Below, one piece after another: positions 11,837 to 24,749 of a DNA stretch of 64,000 nucleotides; within the stretch, counting starts at the first letter, position 1, and each line of letters starts with the position of its first letter. Made by a program: the position numbers and the translations under genes. The notes beneath the pieces are model-generated. The model did not search any database. It was not told the origin of the DNA and saw only the letters and a list, made by a program, of their open reading frames with translations. Source of the DNA: Capsicum annuum. Taxonomy: Eukaryota > Streptophyta > Magnoliopsida > Solanales > Solanaceae. The stretch spans positions 46,483,180 through 46,547,179 of the forward strand of contig NC_061121.1 of the NCBI RefSeq assembly GCF_002878395.1. Reading direction: 5' to 3'.

Positions 11837-13740
11837 ATTTTTGTCGAACCAGGATGAACAACATAGTGTGATTCATGCGCCTCAGCCAAAATCCTTTGTT
11901 GAAAACTATCAACATAGGAATGATAACCTCCCTTGGTACCGTTAAGCACCATCGCCGGTGATCTCAAAGACCATCACTTCTTGAACCATTGCCCCACCAT
12001 CGTAGGAGTCCAAGAGATGAACTCCAAGACTATCCAAGTGGTGAATCTACTTTACCAATTCCCACATTTTTTCCCCACATGAGCCAAAATTCCTATAGAT
12101 AACCTGCTAGGAGCATCGACAATCATGTTAGCTTTACCTGGGTGATAGTGAAGACTCATATCATAGTCCTTGAGAAGCTCCAACCATCTCCTTTACTTGA
12201 GATTTAGCTCCCTCTGAGTGAACATATATTGTAGACTCTGATGATCAGAAAAGATGTCTATGTGTACTTCATGCAAATCATGCCGCCAGATTTTCAAAGC
12301 AAAAACCACCGCCAGCAGCTCCAAATCATGAATAGGATAATTCCTCTCATGCACCTTTAACTGCCTGGAAGTATAAGCAATCACCTTCACATGTTGCATC
12401 AAAACACAGCCACGTCCCACCCGGGATGTATCACAATAAACTACAAACCCCTCCGTACCTTCTATAAGGTCAAAACTGGAACCGAAGTCAGCTTATCCTT
12501 AAGCTTCTCAAAACTCTCTTCACATATTTCTGACCAAGAAAACTTTTACCTTCTTCTGAGTCAACTTAGTCAAAGGAGAAGCTATCGTCGAAAAGCTTTC
12601 CACAAACTGCCTATAATACCTGGGAAAACCCAAAAAACTCCGAATGTCGGTTGGAGTCATGGGACTAGTCCACCTTTTAACCACAACCACCTTTTGAGAA
12701 TCCACAATGATCCCCTCACCAGAAATAATATGACCAAGAAAAGTCACAGCGTTCAACCAAAACTCATACTTGGAGAATTTGGCATACAACTGCTACTCTT
12801 TCAAGATCTGCAACACCATACAGAGGTGATTGGCATGATCCAACCTCACTTTTAGAATACACCAAGATGTAATCAATAAACACAATGATAAAAAGTTGCA
12901 AGAACTACCTGAAAACCCTGTTCATCAAATCCATAAATACCGCCATGGCATTAGTCAATCCAAATGACATAACTAAGAACTCAAAGTGCCCATATCAAGT
13001 ATGAAAAATCGTCTTAGGTATATCCTCCTTCCTACTTAAGTTGATGATACCCAGACAGGAGATCTATCTTAAAAGAAAACTTGACACCTTGCAACTGATC
13101 AACCAAATGATCTATCCTTGGAAGAGGATACTTTTTCTTGACCATTACTGTATTCAATTGTCAATAGTCAATGCACATCTGAAGGGAACCATTGTTCTTG
13201 CGTACGAACAACACCAGTGCACCCCATGGGGATACACTAGGATGAATAAACCTCTTATCCAGAAGGCCCTTAAGTTGCTCCTTGAGTTCCCTTAACTCAG
13301 CTAGAGCCATTATATAAGAAGGAATAGATATTGGACGATTGTCTGAAACTAAATCAATACCAAACTTAATCTCCCTATCTGGAAAAATGCCAGGAAGATC
13401 ATCTGGAAAGACCTCAGGAACCTTACTTACCACCAGAACCAAATAAAAAGAAGGACCCTCCGAGTTAGAATCTTTGACCAAAACCAAGTGATAAGAGACC
13501 CTTTGGATATTAATCTCCGAGCTCTAAGATAAGAAATAAATCTTTTCCTAGGAGCTAGGAAACCACCCTCCCACTCTATAACCGGTTCACCCGGGAACCT
13601 AAAGACTTTCTTATGAGTCCAACAATCTAAGTACGCATAACAAGAGTATAACCAATCCATCCCCAGAATAACATCAAAATCCACCATATCTAGCTTAAAA
13701 AGATCTACCAAGGTCTCCTTGCTACCAAAAGATACCACAC
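11837..13740 (-). pseudogene. Chromovirus pol: protease, RT, RNase H, start of integrase
   Basis: In minus-strand order: protease C-terminus (MVDFDVILGMDWL, 13738-13427); RT start (13487-13161) with PSVSPWGALVLFVRKNNGSL; RT fingers-palm to thumb (about 13160-12790); connection (FLGFPRYYRQFVESFSTIAS, 12789-12520); RNase H ([31 protein letters not shown], 12420-12193); and the start of the integrase zinc-binding domain (ILAEAHESHY, about 11900-11840), where it is cut by the LTR at 8349-11836. Stops and frameshifts break it. The RT catalytic pair is damaged: F-I-D-Y, with Tyr at codon 12869-12871. This would be the Gag-Pol polymerase part of a Tekay/Del-type element. Confidence 0.85.
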
Positions 13741-13905
13741 CCCCATAGACTCTTTTAGCAATAACTGAGTCATCTACTGGGGTATAAATAAAAAATGATC
13801 CAAAATAACCTCGAAATCAAGATCAAAACATACATCCATATATGGGATCACATAGGAAAGAGTGGACCTTGAATTAAGGAGATAATACACATCATGGGGA
13901 AAGAG

Positions 13906-14990
13906 TTATAACGTACTAGTAATGACATTAGGTGATGACTCAGATTCCTGCCAAGATACAAGACCATACAACCTATTTAGGCCTGTGTCGGTACAAGAAG
14001 TAGGAGCAGACGTCGAAGCAGCACCACTAGGCGCAGGAGCAGAAGATAAAGCAACCAAAACTTTGACTGCTCCCGAAGCACCCTTACTAATCAGACAATT
14101 TTTGAGCATATGGCCTGGGTGGACACATTTAAAATATTTGTCCCTCCTTTTATCACAAAATCCCTAACAAAGACGACCATAAAACCTGTAAGGAGGGCAT
14201 GAAAAAGCTGACTGAGCCCGACTCGCTTGAGATTAGGAACCTTGTGCTAAAAAATTATCATCACCTTGCAAGGGCCTAGCACCTGACTATTTCGAGTAAG
14301 AAGCACTAGTAATATAACCAGAAGTACCCCACTTCTTCTTTGAACATTTATCGCTATCCCAACCACCCTGCTGCTGAGCACCACCCTGCTCAAATAACTT
14401 ATTCCTATTACCCTTCATTTCCCCAAACTCTATTTGTTTCCTCTTTTCAACCTCCATCGCTGCATGTAGATGACCAACCTCTAAGTATCCATATCCTTAA
14501 TCAGTAAAGCAGTCTTGCTTTCAAGGATCGAATCCTGAGATATACCAGAAGTGAACTTTCTCATCCTCACTCTCATATCAGACACCAAGTCTGGAGCATA
14601 CCTTGACAACTGATGGAACTTCAATGCATATTCCTTGACATACATTCTTTCCTACTTAAGATTCACAAACTACTCCATCTTTGTTTCTTTCAGCTTCTAA
14701 GAAAAGAATTGATCCAGAAAAGTATTAGAAAAGGCCTCCCAAAAGGATAATTCCTCAAAATTACCCCTATATCTATCCCACTTCTCATACCATTGGTACG
14801 TAACATCCTTGAGATGATAAGCTGCAAAGTTTACCTCTTCCATATTCGTGGCTTACATCACCCTAAAGACTTTCTCTATTTCATCCAAGAAAGCCTGAGG
14901 GTCCTCCTTCGCCTTTACTCCAGTAAAAGTAGGAGGATTCATCTTTATAAACTGGTGAACCCTTGTGGCCTCAACAGATAAAAAACCAGA
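13906..14990 (-). pseudogene. Chromovirus gag, N-terminus missing
   Basis: Minus-strand reading from about 14985 gives MNPPTFTGVKAKEDPQAFLD, ATNMEEVNFAAYHLKDVTYQ, FANTFLDQFF-like and MYVKEYALKFHQLSRYAPDL, the Gag core of Tekay/Del-type chromoviruses. Several in-frame stops interrupt it. A degraded zinc knuckle follows near 14110-14070 (FKCVHPGHMLKNC, with the first Cys replaced by Tyr). The Gag N-terminus, leader and PBS are absent: the LTR end at 15005 abuts mid-gag sequence. A deletion has removed the 5' leader, so this copy cannot be reverse transcribed. Confidence 0.85.
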
Positions 14991-15004
14991 TGGATCCCAC
15001 TGAA

Positions 15005-16165
15005 TATAACAACTCGAGACTATCCTTAGTCGTCATATGGTGCTTACGACTCTGAAGGACCGAAAGCTAACCCATGACTAATATCTGCTGTAAGCACTGA
15101 ATAATAATACTAACATAAACGTGGAATAATGGGCTGAAATACCATAAGGTTCAAAACATCTAAAATACAGATAAAATATAACATCTACAAAACTGAATAC
15201 TATCTAAAAATCTAGTCCAAAAAGCCTCTAACTAAATCTGTCTGAAAGTGGAGTTGATGGGACAATTCCCCAACTAACTCCATCTACTAAATTATTGCTA
15301 AGCTAAAGTACTGAAATAAAAGCATATCCTCGATAGATGAGGACTCACTGCTAAATCTGCTACTACTGGCTGAATCTGGCTAAGCACAGTTAGGAACCTG
15401 AGTGTCCAAACCTATGATATGAAATATTATAGCGTAAGAAACGGGTATACGATCAGTACTTGGGAATGTATTGGTATTCTAAATGAGGTAAGGCTGAATG
15501 CATGGGTTGATATACATGAATAATAACTAACTGAATGATATGCAAGAGTTGGATTAGCATACATGAAGGAACTGTAACTACTAAACATACTGTGCATACT
15601 AGGACTGAGGATACTGAAACTGAATCCGATAACTGATAACTGAATGTACTAATAATCTGGGATCACTAATAATCTATATTACTAATAAATGAGTGACTGT
15701 ATCTGATAGTCTACATTCTGTAGAACTGAATTGAGTTCTACTCTGAAGACTGAGATCGAGACTGAAACTGTGCGAGGTAATCATCTAACCGACATGCCCC
15801 AATCTGAACTAATAGGGGTCCAATATATAACTCCAATTAGAAGGGTGTTAGTATCGTGCCATGGGTTAAGATAAGCTGACGAGTAACCCTTTACTGGTAG
15901 GTTCCCTAAACGAGAATGGTGTTACCCTCTACTGGCAGGTAGAGCACCTTATCAACCCTCAAGTGGCAGGTTTGATGTCTCACCCTATGCTAGCTATGTA
16001 GTTTTAGAACATAAGGATTGCTTCTAAGGATCACACCCTCTTCTGCCAGGTGAGCCCCCATCCTTGGGTTCACTCGGTGCTGAATCCTACTCCCAACTCA
16101 AAGACATTGAACTGTTATACTGGACTGAATTCACTGAGATTACTAAGTTTTCCTAAGTTCTATTA
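15005..16165 (-). mobile_element. Truncated 5' LTR, minus orientation
   Basis: In plus sense it begins TATAACAACTCGAGACTATC, equivalent to the LTR edge TGTAATGACCCGAGACTACC at 48230, with the terminal dinucleotide mutated. It carries the hairpin (15453-15473) and landmark module (16070-16100, minus). It aligns best with the LTR at 56149-58634, but stops near 16165, where a plus-strand LTR begins. Only the R/U5-side half remains. Confidence 0.7.
15453..15473 (-). promoter_or_regulatory. Shared LTR hairpin (copy 2, degraded)
   Basis: On the minus strand CAATAC and GTACTG arms flank ATTCCCAA. One base pair of the stem is broken relative to the copies at 42529 and 48700. Confidence 0.4.
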
Positions 16166-18126
16166 TAGGTACGACTTGAGCCTTAGAGTCGTAAGATTTC
16201 CATACGAGTAGTATGAAGGGAAGTCGTAAGTTTATTAGTATAGGCTTCCTAAGATTCTGTCCAAGATATGAGTAGGGGGCTACAAGTCATATGGAGATGA
16301 TACTAGTTATATGATACCACTCGTATGATGATCAGTGTATACAATCCTTTATTCTGCTAAGCTTATGAGTTGATGGGTCTAGTCGTACCCTTACCATATG
16401 AGTCATATGGTTAAGTTGTGAAGACTGACAATTAATTTCTGTAATGTTCAGTTAAAGGGATTTTGGTGTTTTTTCCTTTTATAACTCCAACCCACGACCT
16501 ATAACCCCCAAAGAGGCATTATTTTTCTCTATTCCTTATTTAATTAACAACACCTACCTCCTCCCATCGTCAAGAACATAAAGATTAGGGTTCCTCACAC
16601 AAATTCATCTTTCAAGTCCCAAGGTTCAAACTCTCTTCACAAGTCAAGAAATTCCAGGTATGTGGGGTTTATGAACAAGGTTATTCTTTCATCCTTGTGT
16701 CCAAAGTGCATGGTTTTGAGATTTAATTTACTTATTTTGAATTAGGGTTCATACCCAAATATCCATATTCTTGAAGTATGATGCTACTATGTGATTGAAA
16801 GGTTTAAGTACATCAAGGTTTACATATATTCATGGTTTGACTTGTAAGATTTGTATTATGATTTGAATTTCATTATCTTGACTAGATATTGTTGAAAGAT
16901 TTCAACGTGATTATTGAGAATAATGTTTTCTTATGATATCCCAAGTACAAGCATTAAGTTTAAAAAGGAAGTTTAAGCCTTTGAAACTTCATTCACATAC
17001 ATTATAGCATGATTCAAGAAAGATTGGTCTTTTGATCTAAAGATAAGATATGAAATCCACAACAATTTATCTTGAATATGATTTAAAGAAAAGAGAAGCA
17101 TAACTGGTTTTCATTCTATAAACTCTTATGATATTTTAAGGTGGATTTCTTAAAGTTTGAGCATATAAGTATTCTGGGGGTAGTATGTAGCATCGAGAGG
17201 GGAATGAGGATGAGCGTATCCTAAATTTCTAGAAACTACGAGCCACCATAGGTTAAGATTTTTCCCAATATGGATGATGTTCAGTGATCACTTAAGTTAA
17301 GGTTCTATTCCGATGGAAAGGATAGAACAACTCTCCCTAACGTGGGTAAGACATTGGACTCCCTGTTATGTTACATGGTGTATGTCAGTTAGAAGAATCC
17401 CCCATAAGAAAGAAAGAAAGAAAAGTAAAGCTATTAGAAACTAAGTAAGAAAGAAAAGTAAAGCTATTAGAAACTAAGTGTCATGGCTCACAAATTTTAT
17501 CCTTATGCTTCATCATTCGTGTTTATGATCTTGCAGTCTTTTGTCTTATTCAGATTCAAGGTGATTCATTTACGCTTAGCATGCATCATTTGAAAGTTTA
17601 CTTATATATTCAGTTATTGTTTTACTTATGCATTCACCCCTACATACAACATTCCAGAGGTACTGACCCACATATATGTCTATATGCTGCATTGTCTTAT
17701 AACGTAGGTTCTGGTGCTCATTTCTAGTAGGACGATTGACTGCAGGCATCATCACCTACACCCAACTTTTGGTGAGTCCTTATAGTTCGAGGACCCAGTT
17801 TATCAAACTTTTGCTCATTGATGATGGTGTTTCAATTATTTGATTTCAATTTATGTTCGGGTCAGCTGAGGTCTGTCCCAATGGCTCTCTAGATATTAGT
17901 AGAGGCTTGTCACACTGATTAGGTTTCTAGTTCAAAGAGTTTGTGTAAAGATTTCCAAGTTAAAGATTTCCATTAAGATACAAAATAGTTTATCTCCAGT
18001 TTCTATATTTTTTAGTCACTTCTCTTGTGAGTTTCAAGCTAAATAGATATCATTGGTTAGCTTAGGGATATTCGTAGTCTTAAGCATCGTGTGATGTCCA
18101 GGGGCGAGTACTTTCGGGGCATTACA
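16166..18126 (+). mobile_element. 5'-truncated LTR, plus orientation
   Basis: It ends ...TTTCGGGGCATTACA at 18126, a clean CA end. It aligns in plus sense with the reverse complement of the LTR at 42060-44464 (for example the GTATGTGGGGTTTATGAACA region near 16660 and GGGTTCATACCCAA near 16746). The U3 start is missing; the join with the opposite LTR lies near 16165. No PBS follows: the next base belongs to a cut LTR of another element, so this is a solo or broken LTR nested in it. Confidence 0.65.
17414..17479 (+). repeat. Perfect 33-bp tandem duplication
   Basis: Two identical 33-bp units (AAGAAAGAAAAGTAAAGCTA and onward) lie head to tail inside the LTR. Perfect identity suggests a recent slippage event. 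Confidence 0.9.
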
Positions 18127-18407
18127 AAAGTTCTACCTAGCCTAAAATTGATTCCGGAGCTGCTGGCGCAGTTTGTTCAGCCATCCTTTGCACGAATAAA
18201 AAGATATCCACATAAGTCCAAAATAAGGCTCTCCAAAGCATCAAAAATCATAATATCGCATAAATGGTACCAAAATGCATCGGGAACCATGCCAATCACC
18301 CCCACACCCCAGAAATACCATAATGCAACTAAGGGAAGGGGTAAAATAGTCAAATCATACAAAAATCATAATTTTTACATATTTCATCAAAATGTTAGGT
18401 TGTTACA
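18127..18407 (-). mobile_element. Start of the 3' LTR of the 18.1-25.7 kb chromovirus
   Basis: On the minus strand it begins TGTAACAACCTAACATTTTG, directly after a TGGTGGATGA purine-rich tract (18408-18420). It aligns with the first 280 bases (minus strand) of the LTR at 22680-25712, including CATTTATGCGATATTATG and TAGGTAGA. The rest is cut off by the plus-strand LTR ending at 18126. Confidence 0.8.
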
Positions 18408-18429
18408 TCATCCACCACTAAAAATCTAG

Positions 18430-19960
18430 TTCATCCTTGAACTAAGGTAAAGAAATACCTAGATCAACGAAGATCTGAGGATAGGTACTACGCGTATCAG
18501 AGTCGACCTCCTAAGTAGCCTCATCTGCAGGTCGATGTCGCCACTAAACCTTAACCACAGGGATAACTCTAGAGTAAAACTGCCTAACATCTTTATCTAA
18601 AATGGAGATCGGCTCCTTAACAAAAAACAATCGCTCATCTAACTGAACCAACTCCCAATGAATGACATGAGACTCATCAAGAATGTAATGACAAAGAATA
18701 AAAATATGAAAAATCGGATGAACAGTCGATAAATCTGGGGGCAAAGCCAACTCATAAGCCACATCACCCACGGTTGGAAGAATCTCAAATGGACCAATAT
18801 ACTTGGAGTTAAGCTTGTCCCTCCTACCAAACCTCATCACACCCTTCATGGGTAAAATTCGAAGGAAATCACGGTCAACTACACCAAAGCTTAAGGTATG
18901 AAGTCTACAATTATCATAGCACTTCTGCCTACTCTGAGCCACTCGAAGTCTATCCTAAATGACCCAAACTCTGTCCAAAGACTTATGAAGTAAGTCTGTA
19001 CCTCAAGGCATAATCTTAGAAACATAAAACCAACCCACTGGCGAGCGAAAATGTCTACCATACAATGCCTCAAAAGGACCCATATCAATACTGAAATGGT
19101 TGTTGTTATTATAGGCAAACTCTATTAATGCCAAATGTTGCTTCCATTAGCCACCAAAATCCATTACACAAGCATAGAGTATATCCTCCAAAACTTGGAT
19201 ATCCCACTCTGACTGACCAACAGTTTGGGAATGAAATACTATACTAAGATTAACCCAAATACCCAACTCATCTTGAAAAGTCTTCCAAAAGTGAGATATG
19301 AATACTAAACCACGATCTAAAATGATAGATACTGGCACACCATGTAGACACACAATCTTATGAATTTAGATACGAGCCAACCTCTCGACACCGAAAGAAA
19401 CCTAATTGGAATAAAATGGGTTGACTTGGCCAATCGATCCACAATGACCCAAACTCTATCAAAACCATGTGAAGTACGAGGCAAACCAGTCATAAAGCTT
19501 ATAGTGAACCATTCTTATTTCTATTTAGGAATGGATAACCTCAAAAGAAAACCACCAATTCTTGTATGCTCGACCTTTACCTGCTGACAACAAAGGCAAC
19601 AAGCTACGAAGTCCGCTATATCCTTCCTCATACCACCCCATTAGTAAAGCTGCCTCAAATTATGATACATCTTAGTCATACTAGGATTAATGGAATATCT
19701 GGAACAATGGGACTCCTCCAAAATCAATCTAATCCAATCACCCACTCTCAGCACACAAACTCGACCACCAATTCTTAAAATACTATCCAAATCAAGAGAT
19801 TCCTTCTTAGCCTCAACACCCAACACCTTATCTCGAATCAATCTCAATCCTGCATTATCAAATTGGTGAGCTTGAATCTGCTCCATCAAAGGAGACCTAG
19901 GCTCCACAAATGCCAAAACACACCCAGGTGTCAAAATATCAAGCCCAATCATCTAGTTAG
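18430..19960 (-). pseudogene. Chromovirus integrase with chromodomain-like tail
   Basis: Order on the minus strand: zinc-binding region (LRIGGRVCVLRVGDWIRLIL then HCSRYSINPSMTKMY, 19952-19641); catalytic core (MCLHGVPVSIILDRGLVFIS, ELGIWVNLSIVFHSQT, 19353-19147); C-terminal domain (MKGVMRFGRRDKLNSKYIGP, VAYELALPPDLSTVHPIF, 18942-18544); then a chromodomain-like end (18540-18430) finishing near PQIFVDL. The core shows ILDRG where ISDRG is usual. Frames change between segments and stops are frequent. The integrase would insert element cDNA, and chromodomains are known to guide such elements to heterochromatin. It ends right at the polypurine tract, as expected. Confidence 0.85.
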
Positions 19961-19969
19961 CTAAATATT

Positions 19970-21290
19970 GGACCTCTAAGGGGAAAGGCCTCTCTTGGGT
20001 CAACAGATGTGCCAAGCTACCCATACTAGTCAATTTTCAGCACAAGGCATCTACAATCATATTAGCCTTGCCCTGATGATAGAGAATAGTCAAGTCATAA
20101 TCCTTAAGCAACTTAAGATAATGACGCTACCTCATATTTAGATCTCTCTATGTGAAGAGGTATTGAAGGATATGATGATCCAAGAGATTCTCACAACGAA
20201 CTCCATACAAGTAGTGCCTCCACAACTTTCAAGCAAACATGTACAACTCTAAATCATGGTTAGGGTAATTCCTTTTATGAAGCTTTAATTGATGAGACAC
20301 ATAAGCAATCACCTTAACCTACTACATCAAAACAACACCAACCCAATAATTGAAGCATCACAAAACATGGTGAAACTCACAGCCTTCTTGGGCAAAGTCA
20401 AGATAGAAGCTAAAGTCAATAAATCCTTGAGCTTTTGAAAGCTCATCTCACATGCATTAGACCATAAAAAAGAAATCTTCTTCTTAGTCAACTTAGTCAA
20501 CAGAGCTGCAATAAATGAAAAACCCTCAACAAAACACCGATAATAACCAGCCAAACCAACAAAACTCCAAATCTTAGTGGGCAGGTCTAGCCCAATCATG
20601 AACCACTGTAACCTTTGCTAGATCAACCATAATACCTTCCTTAGTCACCATATGACCCAAGAAAGAAACATACTCCAATGAAAACTCAGACTTAGAAAAC
20701 TTTGCATAGAACTTCTCATCCCTCAATCTCTGAAGCATAATCCAAAAATACTCCTTATGCTCAGCCGTACTCTTGGAATACACCAAGATATCACCTATAA
20801 ATACAATAACAAAGGAGTCGAGATACAGTTAAAACACCTAGTTCATCAACTCCATGAACACAGTAGGGGCATGGGCATTGGTCAACATAAAAGACATGAC
20901 CAAGAACTCATAATGACCATATCGAGTTTAAAAAAATGTCTTTGGAATATCCAAAACTCTAATTCTCAACTAGTGATAATCGGATCTCAAATTAATCTTT
21001 GAAAACACCGCAACACCCTAAAGCTGATCAAATAAATAATCAATATGAGAAAGAGGATACTTATTCTTAATTTTCACCTTGTTCAACTACCGATAATCAA
21101 TACACAGCCGGATAGACCCATCTTTCTCTTTTAAAAATAAGACAGGCACACTCTAAGGCGATATACTAGGTTGGATAAATCCCTTATCCAACAACTCCTG
21201 CAACTGATTCCTTAATTTCTTTAACTCAGATGGGGCCATCCTTAAGGAGGAATAGAAATAGGCTTGGTGCCTGGCTCAACATTAATAGAA
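19970..21290 (-). pseudogene. Chromovirus reverse transcriptase and RNase H
   Basis: The thumb and connection are clear: MLQRLRDEKFYAKFSKSEF and VSFLGHMVTKEGIMVDLAK (20786-20574), then FVGLAGYYRCFVEGFSFIAA and FLWSNACEMSFQKLKDLL (20599-20327). RNase H remnants (20330-19970) include a YDLTILYHQGKAN-like stretch. The palm carries F-I-G-D: the first catalytic Asp is Gly at codon 20793-20795, so the enzyme would be inactive. Upstream segments to about 21290 carry the fingers and palm in broken frames. Confidence 0.85.
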
Positions 21291-21299
21291 AAATTAATA

Positions 21300-21910
21300 T
21301 CATAATCTGGAGGCATACCAAGCAAATCTATGGGAACACATCCACAAACTCATAGACAATAAGAACATAATCCAAATAAGGAGGCAAAATAACACTAGTA
21401 TCGTGAATATAAGCCAAATAAGATGAACATCCCATCTCAACTGATCTATGATCTTGAACATAAGATATGGCCCTCTTAGGACCCAAATAAATCGCACCCT
21501 TCCAAGATATCCTTGGCACACCTGGTTAAGCTAAAGTCATGGTCTTAGCAAAATAATCTAAGACAACATAATAAGGAGCCAACCAATCCATACCTAAAAT
21601 AACATCAAAATAAACCATATCTAATATAGTCAAATCTACCCAAGTCTCACGGCCACAAAAAGTCACAACACAAGATTGGTACACCCAATCCACTACTAAA
21701 GAATCTTCTACAGGGGTAGATACACGAATAGGCATGGTAATAGGTTCCCTAACAAAATTAAAACCTGAAGCAAAATATGTAGACATATATGAGAAAGTTT
21801 ATTCGGGTTCAAATAACACAAATCCAGATCTAAAATAATGGGGATAATACCTGTGATCATAGAATCAGAAGCCTCTGCCTCTGGCCTGGTGGGTATAACA
21901 TAATACAAAC
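21300..21910 (-). pseudogene. Chromovirus aspartic protease and linker
   Basis: At 21786-21526 the minus strand reads MSTYFASGFNFVREPITMPI, VSTPVEDSLVVDWVYQSC and MVYFDVILGMDWLAPYYVVL, the conserved post-active-site half of Ty3/gypsy chromovirus protease. The next piece (21521-21328) reads GCSSYLAYIHDTSV and EFVDVFP, the usual linker into RT. The active-site D-[ST]-G motif would lie just upstream in broken sequence and is not readable. Confidence 0.8.
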
Positions 21911-21949
21911 CACTACCACCAACTGGCTAAGTATCCCCATGACCACCAC

Positions 21950-22440
21950 TACAGGCTCCACTACCTTTATCTCTCACACCTCTAGTAGTACTCATACCTT
22001 TCACTACAGAAATAAGAGTAGCTCTATTCACACGACATCACATACATAGCAAACTTTAAAATTTTCTTGACGGCTCTCCTACACTATTGAACCAAAAGAT
22101 ACACCACCTGAACTCTATAAGGCTATTGCACTGGCCTACTCTGATATCCTGAGAACCTCTACAATCTCTAACACGGTGAGCTTGACCACTAAACTTCCCA
22201 AAATGGTACACCCTCTTGACTTTTCCCTGAGATGCTCTAAGATACCCTCTGTCATCTTAGCATGATCCACAATGCTCTGAAAAGACACTCCAAACATAAC
22301 CATATGAGAAGTAACTAACACGAGGCTCAAGGGAGAGTCCCATAGTACTTTTCCTAGATGGAGGTAATCCATGGGCTCATCCACTCCCTCAAGTCCGTCA
22401 ACAACTCGAGGCTCACCCACTAGGAGAAGGCTTTATAACT
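21950..22440 (-). pseudogene. Chromovirus gag remnant
   Basis: The only open piece (22420-22136) contains FQSIVDHAKMTEGILEHLRE, similar in layout to the C-terminal Gag segment just before the basic linker in chromoviruses. The capsid core and zinc knuckle are not recognisable. Only about 500 bases separate protease and leader, so most of gag is deleted. Confidence 0.5.
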
Positions 22441-22664
22441 CTGACCTCACAGGACCTAGTCAATACTATCTTCACAGAAAGAGTAAAACACAACTCAGAA
22501 CTCAATTTATATAAGAAATTCCCAGGATAAGGAATAAAATAAAGAAAGTTTTCCTAAAGACATCCTATAGCCTCTCGAAGATAGATATGGACGTCTATAT
22601 ACCAATCCACGAGACTCTATTATACATCCCATTCTTACACCATTGAGAACAATAAAACTTGGCT
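22441..22664 (-). other. 5' leader of the chromovirus, with shared motif
   Basis: This is the untranslated leader between PBS and gag. At 22539-22581 (minus) it has CGAGAGGCTATAGGATG followed by AGGAAAACTTTC. The same arrangement occurs in the leaders at 28205, 48087, 58736 and 62588. It may be a packaging or dimerisation signal; that is inference. Confidence 0.55.
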
Positions 22665-22676
22665 GCTCTAATACCA
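22665..22676 (-). other. Primer-binding site, initiator-Met tRNA type
   Basis: The minus strand reads TGGTATTAGAGC, one change from the plant initiator-Met PBS TGGTATCAGAGC. It is three bases past the LTR end at 22680. Confidence 0.85.
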
Positions 22677-23263
22677 ATTTGTCACAACCTAAAATCTATT
22701 AGTCAGGATGGCACTTGTCGCAGTGAATCTTGACAAGTAAGCCTATCACTCAAACCCATACACATGGGGGAAAAGAATAAAAATAACCCCATGGTAAGGC
22801 TTCTAGAATAAAGCCAAACCATAAAAGTATAATAAATATGGAATAAAATATAATAATGTAGCCAAACTCCCAAAACCAAGTGTCAATAGTATAAAAATGT
22901 ATCTAGTACAACTTGAATCCATAGAAATAAATAAGATATACAAATAAAAGAGAAAACCTATCTCTAAAATGAAAGTAAAGACAGTCTAGAGAAAGGTAGT
23001 AGAAGATATCCGGAAGCTTGAAAATCATCAACTATCTTGAAAGCTCTAACAATTGCCCAATCAAGCAATGTGGGGCATACCCAAACCTAAATCTGCACCA
23101 AAAGGGTATCGTAGGCGCGAGTATAGTCTACGTGTACTTAGTAGGTATAATAGGATGATAGAGCAATGTAGAAAATAAAGTACACAAAATACACACTAAG
23201 AGCATGTCACCTATAGTCAGAAAATGTCCCACAACAGTAGCCCACACCGTTTGCACTAACAGC

Positions 23264-23267
<4 letters not shown>

Positions 23268-23301
<34 letters not shown>
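23268..23301. repeat. (AT)17 microsatellite
   Basis: An uninterrupted AT run in the LTR. An ORF across it (23128-23337, minus) is an artefact. Confidence 0.95.
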
Positions 23302-23304
<3 letters not shown>

Positions 23305-23518
23305 AAATACAACATCAATATAATAAGTATAACACAAGTATACATTATATCACACGCAAGTATAAATAGAGAAGAACATGTATATACAGAATGCTCAAGT
23401 ACAAGTAACAAGATATAGAGCAAGTACACTTACAACAAGTCATTATGGAAATCCCATTACAATATCAAAAATAATAAAGTAAATGCAATGTATAATATGA
23501 TGATGATAATGCACGATG

Positions 23519-23612
23519 TTGGCACACATCCTTGAGATTGGCACACAACCTTGAGGTTGGCACACAACCTTAAGATTGGCACACAAACTTGAGATTGGCA
23601 CACATCCTTAAG
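23519..23612. repeat. 20-bp minisatellite, about 4.5 units
   Basis: Tandem units of TTGGCACACAACCTTGAGA-like sequence with a few substitutions lie inside the LTR. Confidence 0.9.
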
Positions 23613-24749
23613 CAATATTCAGTATTTCTAGTGTTTTTAATATTTTGAGTATTTTTAATAATTCCAGTAATTCCACTATTTCTAGTGTTTCTAAAGCACA
23701 TACAAACATAAGACACAAATCATGTACACGTACATAACAATAAGTAAATATAAAGCAATAAAAAAACAACTGAAATGATACATATGACGACATGGGGATA
23801 ATGATGCAAAGTTCACAATTATTCAAAATGAGTATTTCCATAACCAATCCACATGATGTATTTCCGAAACTAGTCCATATGAAGTATTTCCATAACCAAC
23901 CAAAATATTACAACTCCAAAATCATGTGAGCCAATATTCACTCTTTATTTCCACTATCCACACATTTTCCACATGGTGCACATGTCCACAAAGTATGATT
24001 GTATCATAATACGCCAAAGGCACCATAATAGGCATTTCTAACAATACAACACAATTATTCTCATGTACTCAAGGCTATCAAATTATCACATAAGACCCTG
24101 CACAGCCACACATATCACATGATATCTCATATTCAACAATTACATCATATTTAGGCTCCCACATGAGCACAACATAGAAATAGCATATTTCATGATTAGT
24201 TCCCCACCTTTAATATGCATTTTGGTATACGAATTAACTACCTAATGTAGTCTAAAGAGTTAAGTTATAACATACCTCGAAAGCTAAAATTGGTCCACTA
24301 CACTTTGAATGCACGACCTTACTTCTCACAAATGATTCCAAAATCAACTAAAACCAAGAAATATAGAATCTATACATCAAAACAAAGCCAACGATTGCCT
24401 ACTTGTGGTTTGGGATCAAAATGGATCCCTGAAATAGATTTTTAAAAAAGGAGGGAAAATTATAACTTTACTTCAAAAATGTGTTCCTCATATTTTTAGA
24501 AATCCACAGCTAAAAAACAAAGTCGAATCGAGTAAAAAATAAGATTTAAATTAAAGAAAAATTATTGTTAAGCTTTACCAGATAATATCTTTGAAATCTA
24601 TGTTAAGCTCAATAATCGAAGTTATTTTGAAGTTTAAATTAATGAAAAACTAGTAATTATAAGATCAAAATATTATTTAAGTGAAAAGGAGTGAAATTGG
24701 GGTTTAAAATCAAGCCCTAAGATTTTTGAGATTTTGAGAAATTAATCAA

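Noticed and set aside
12391..12855. 154-codon plus ORF
   Set aside because: Shadow of the minus-strand RT/RNase H pseudogene, which carries clear conserved motifs on the other strand.
18091..18429. 112-codon plus ORF
   Set aside because: Crosses an LTR-LTR junction and has no domain.
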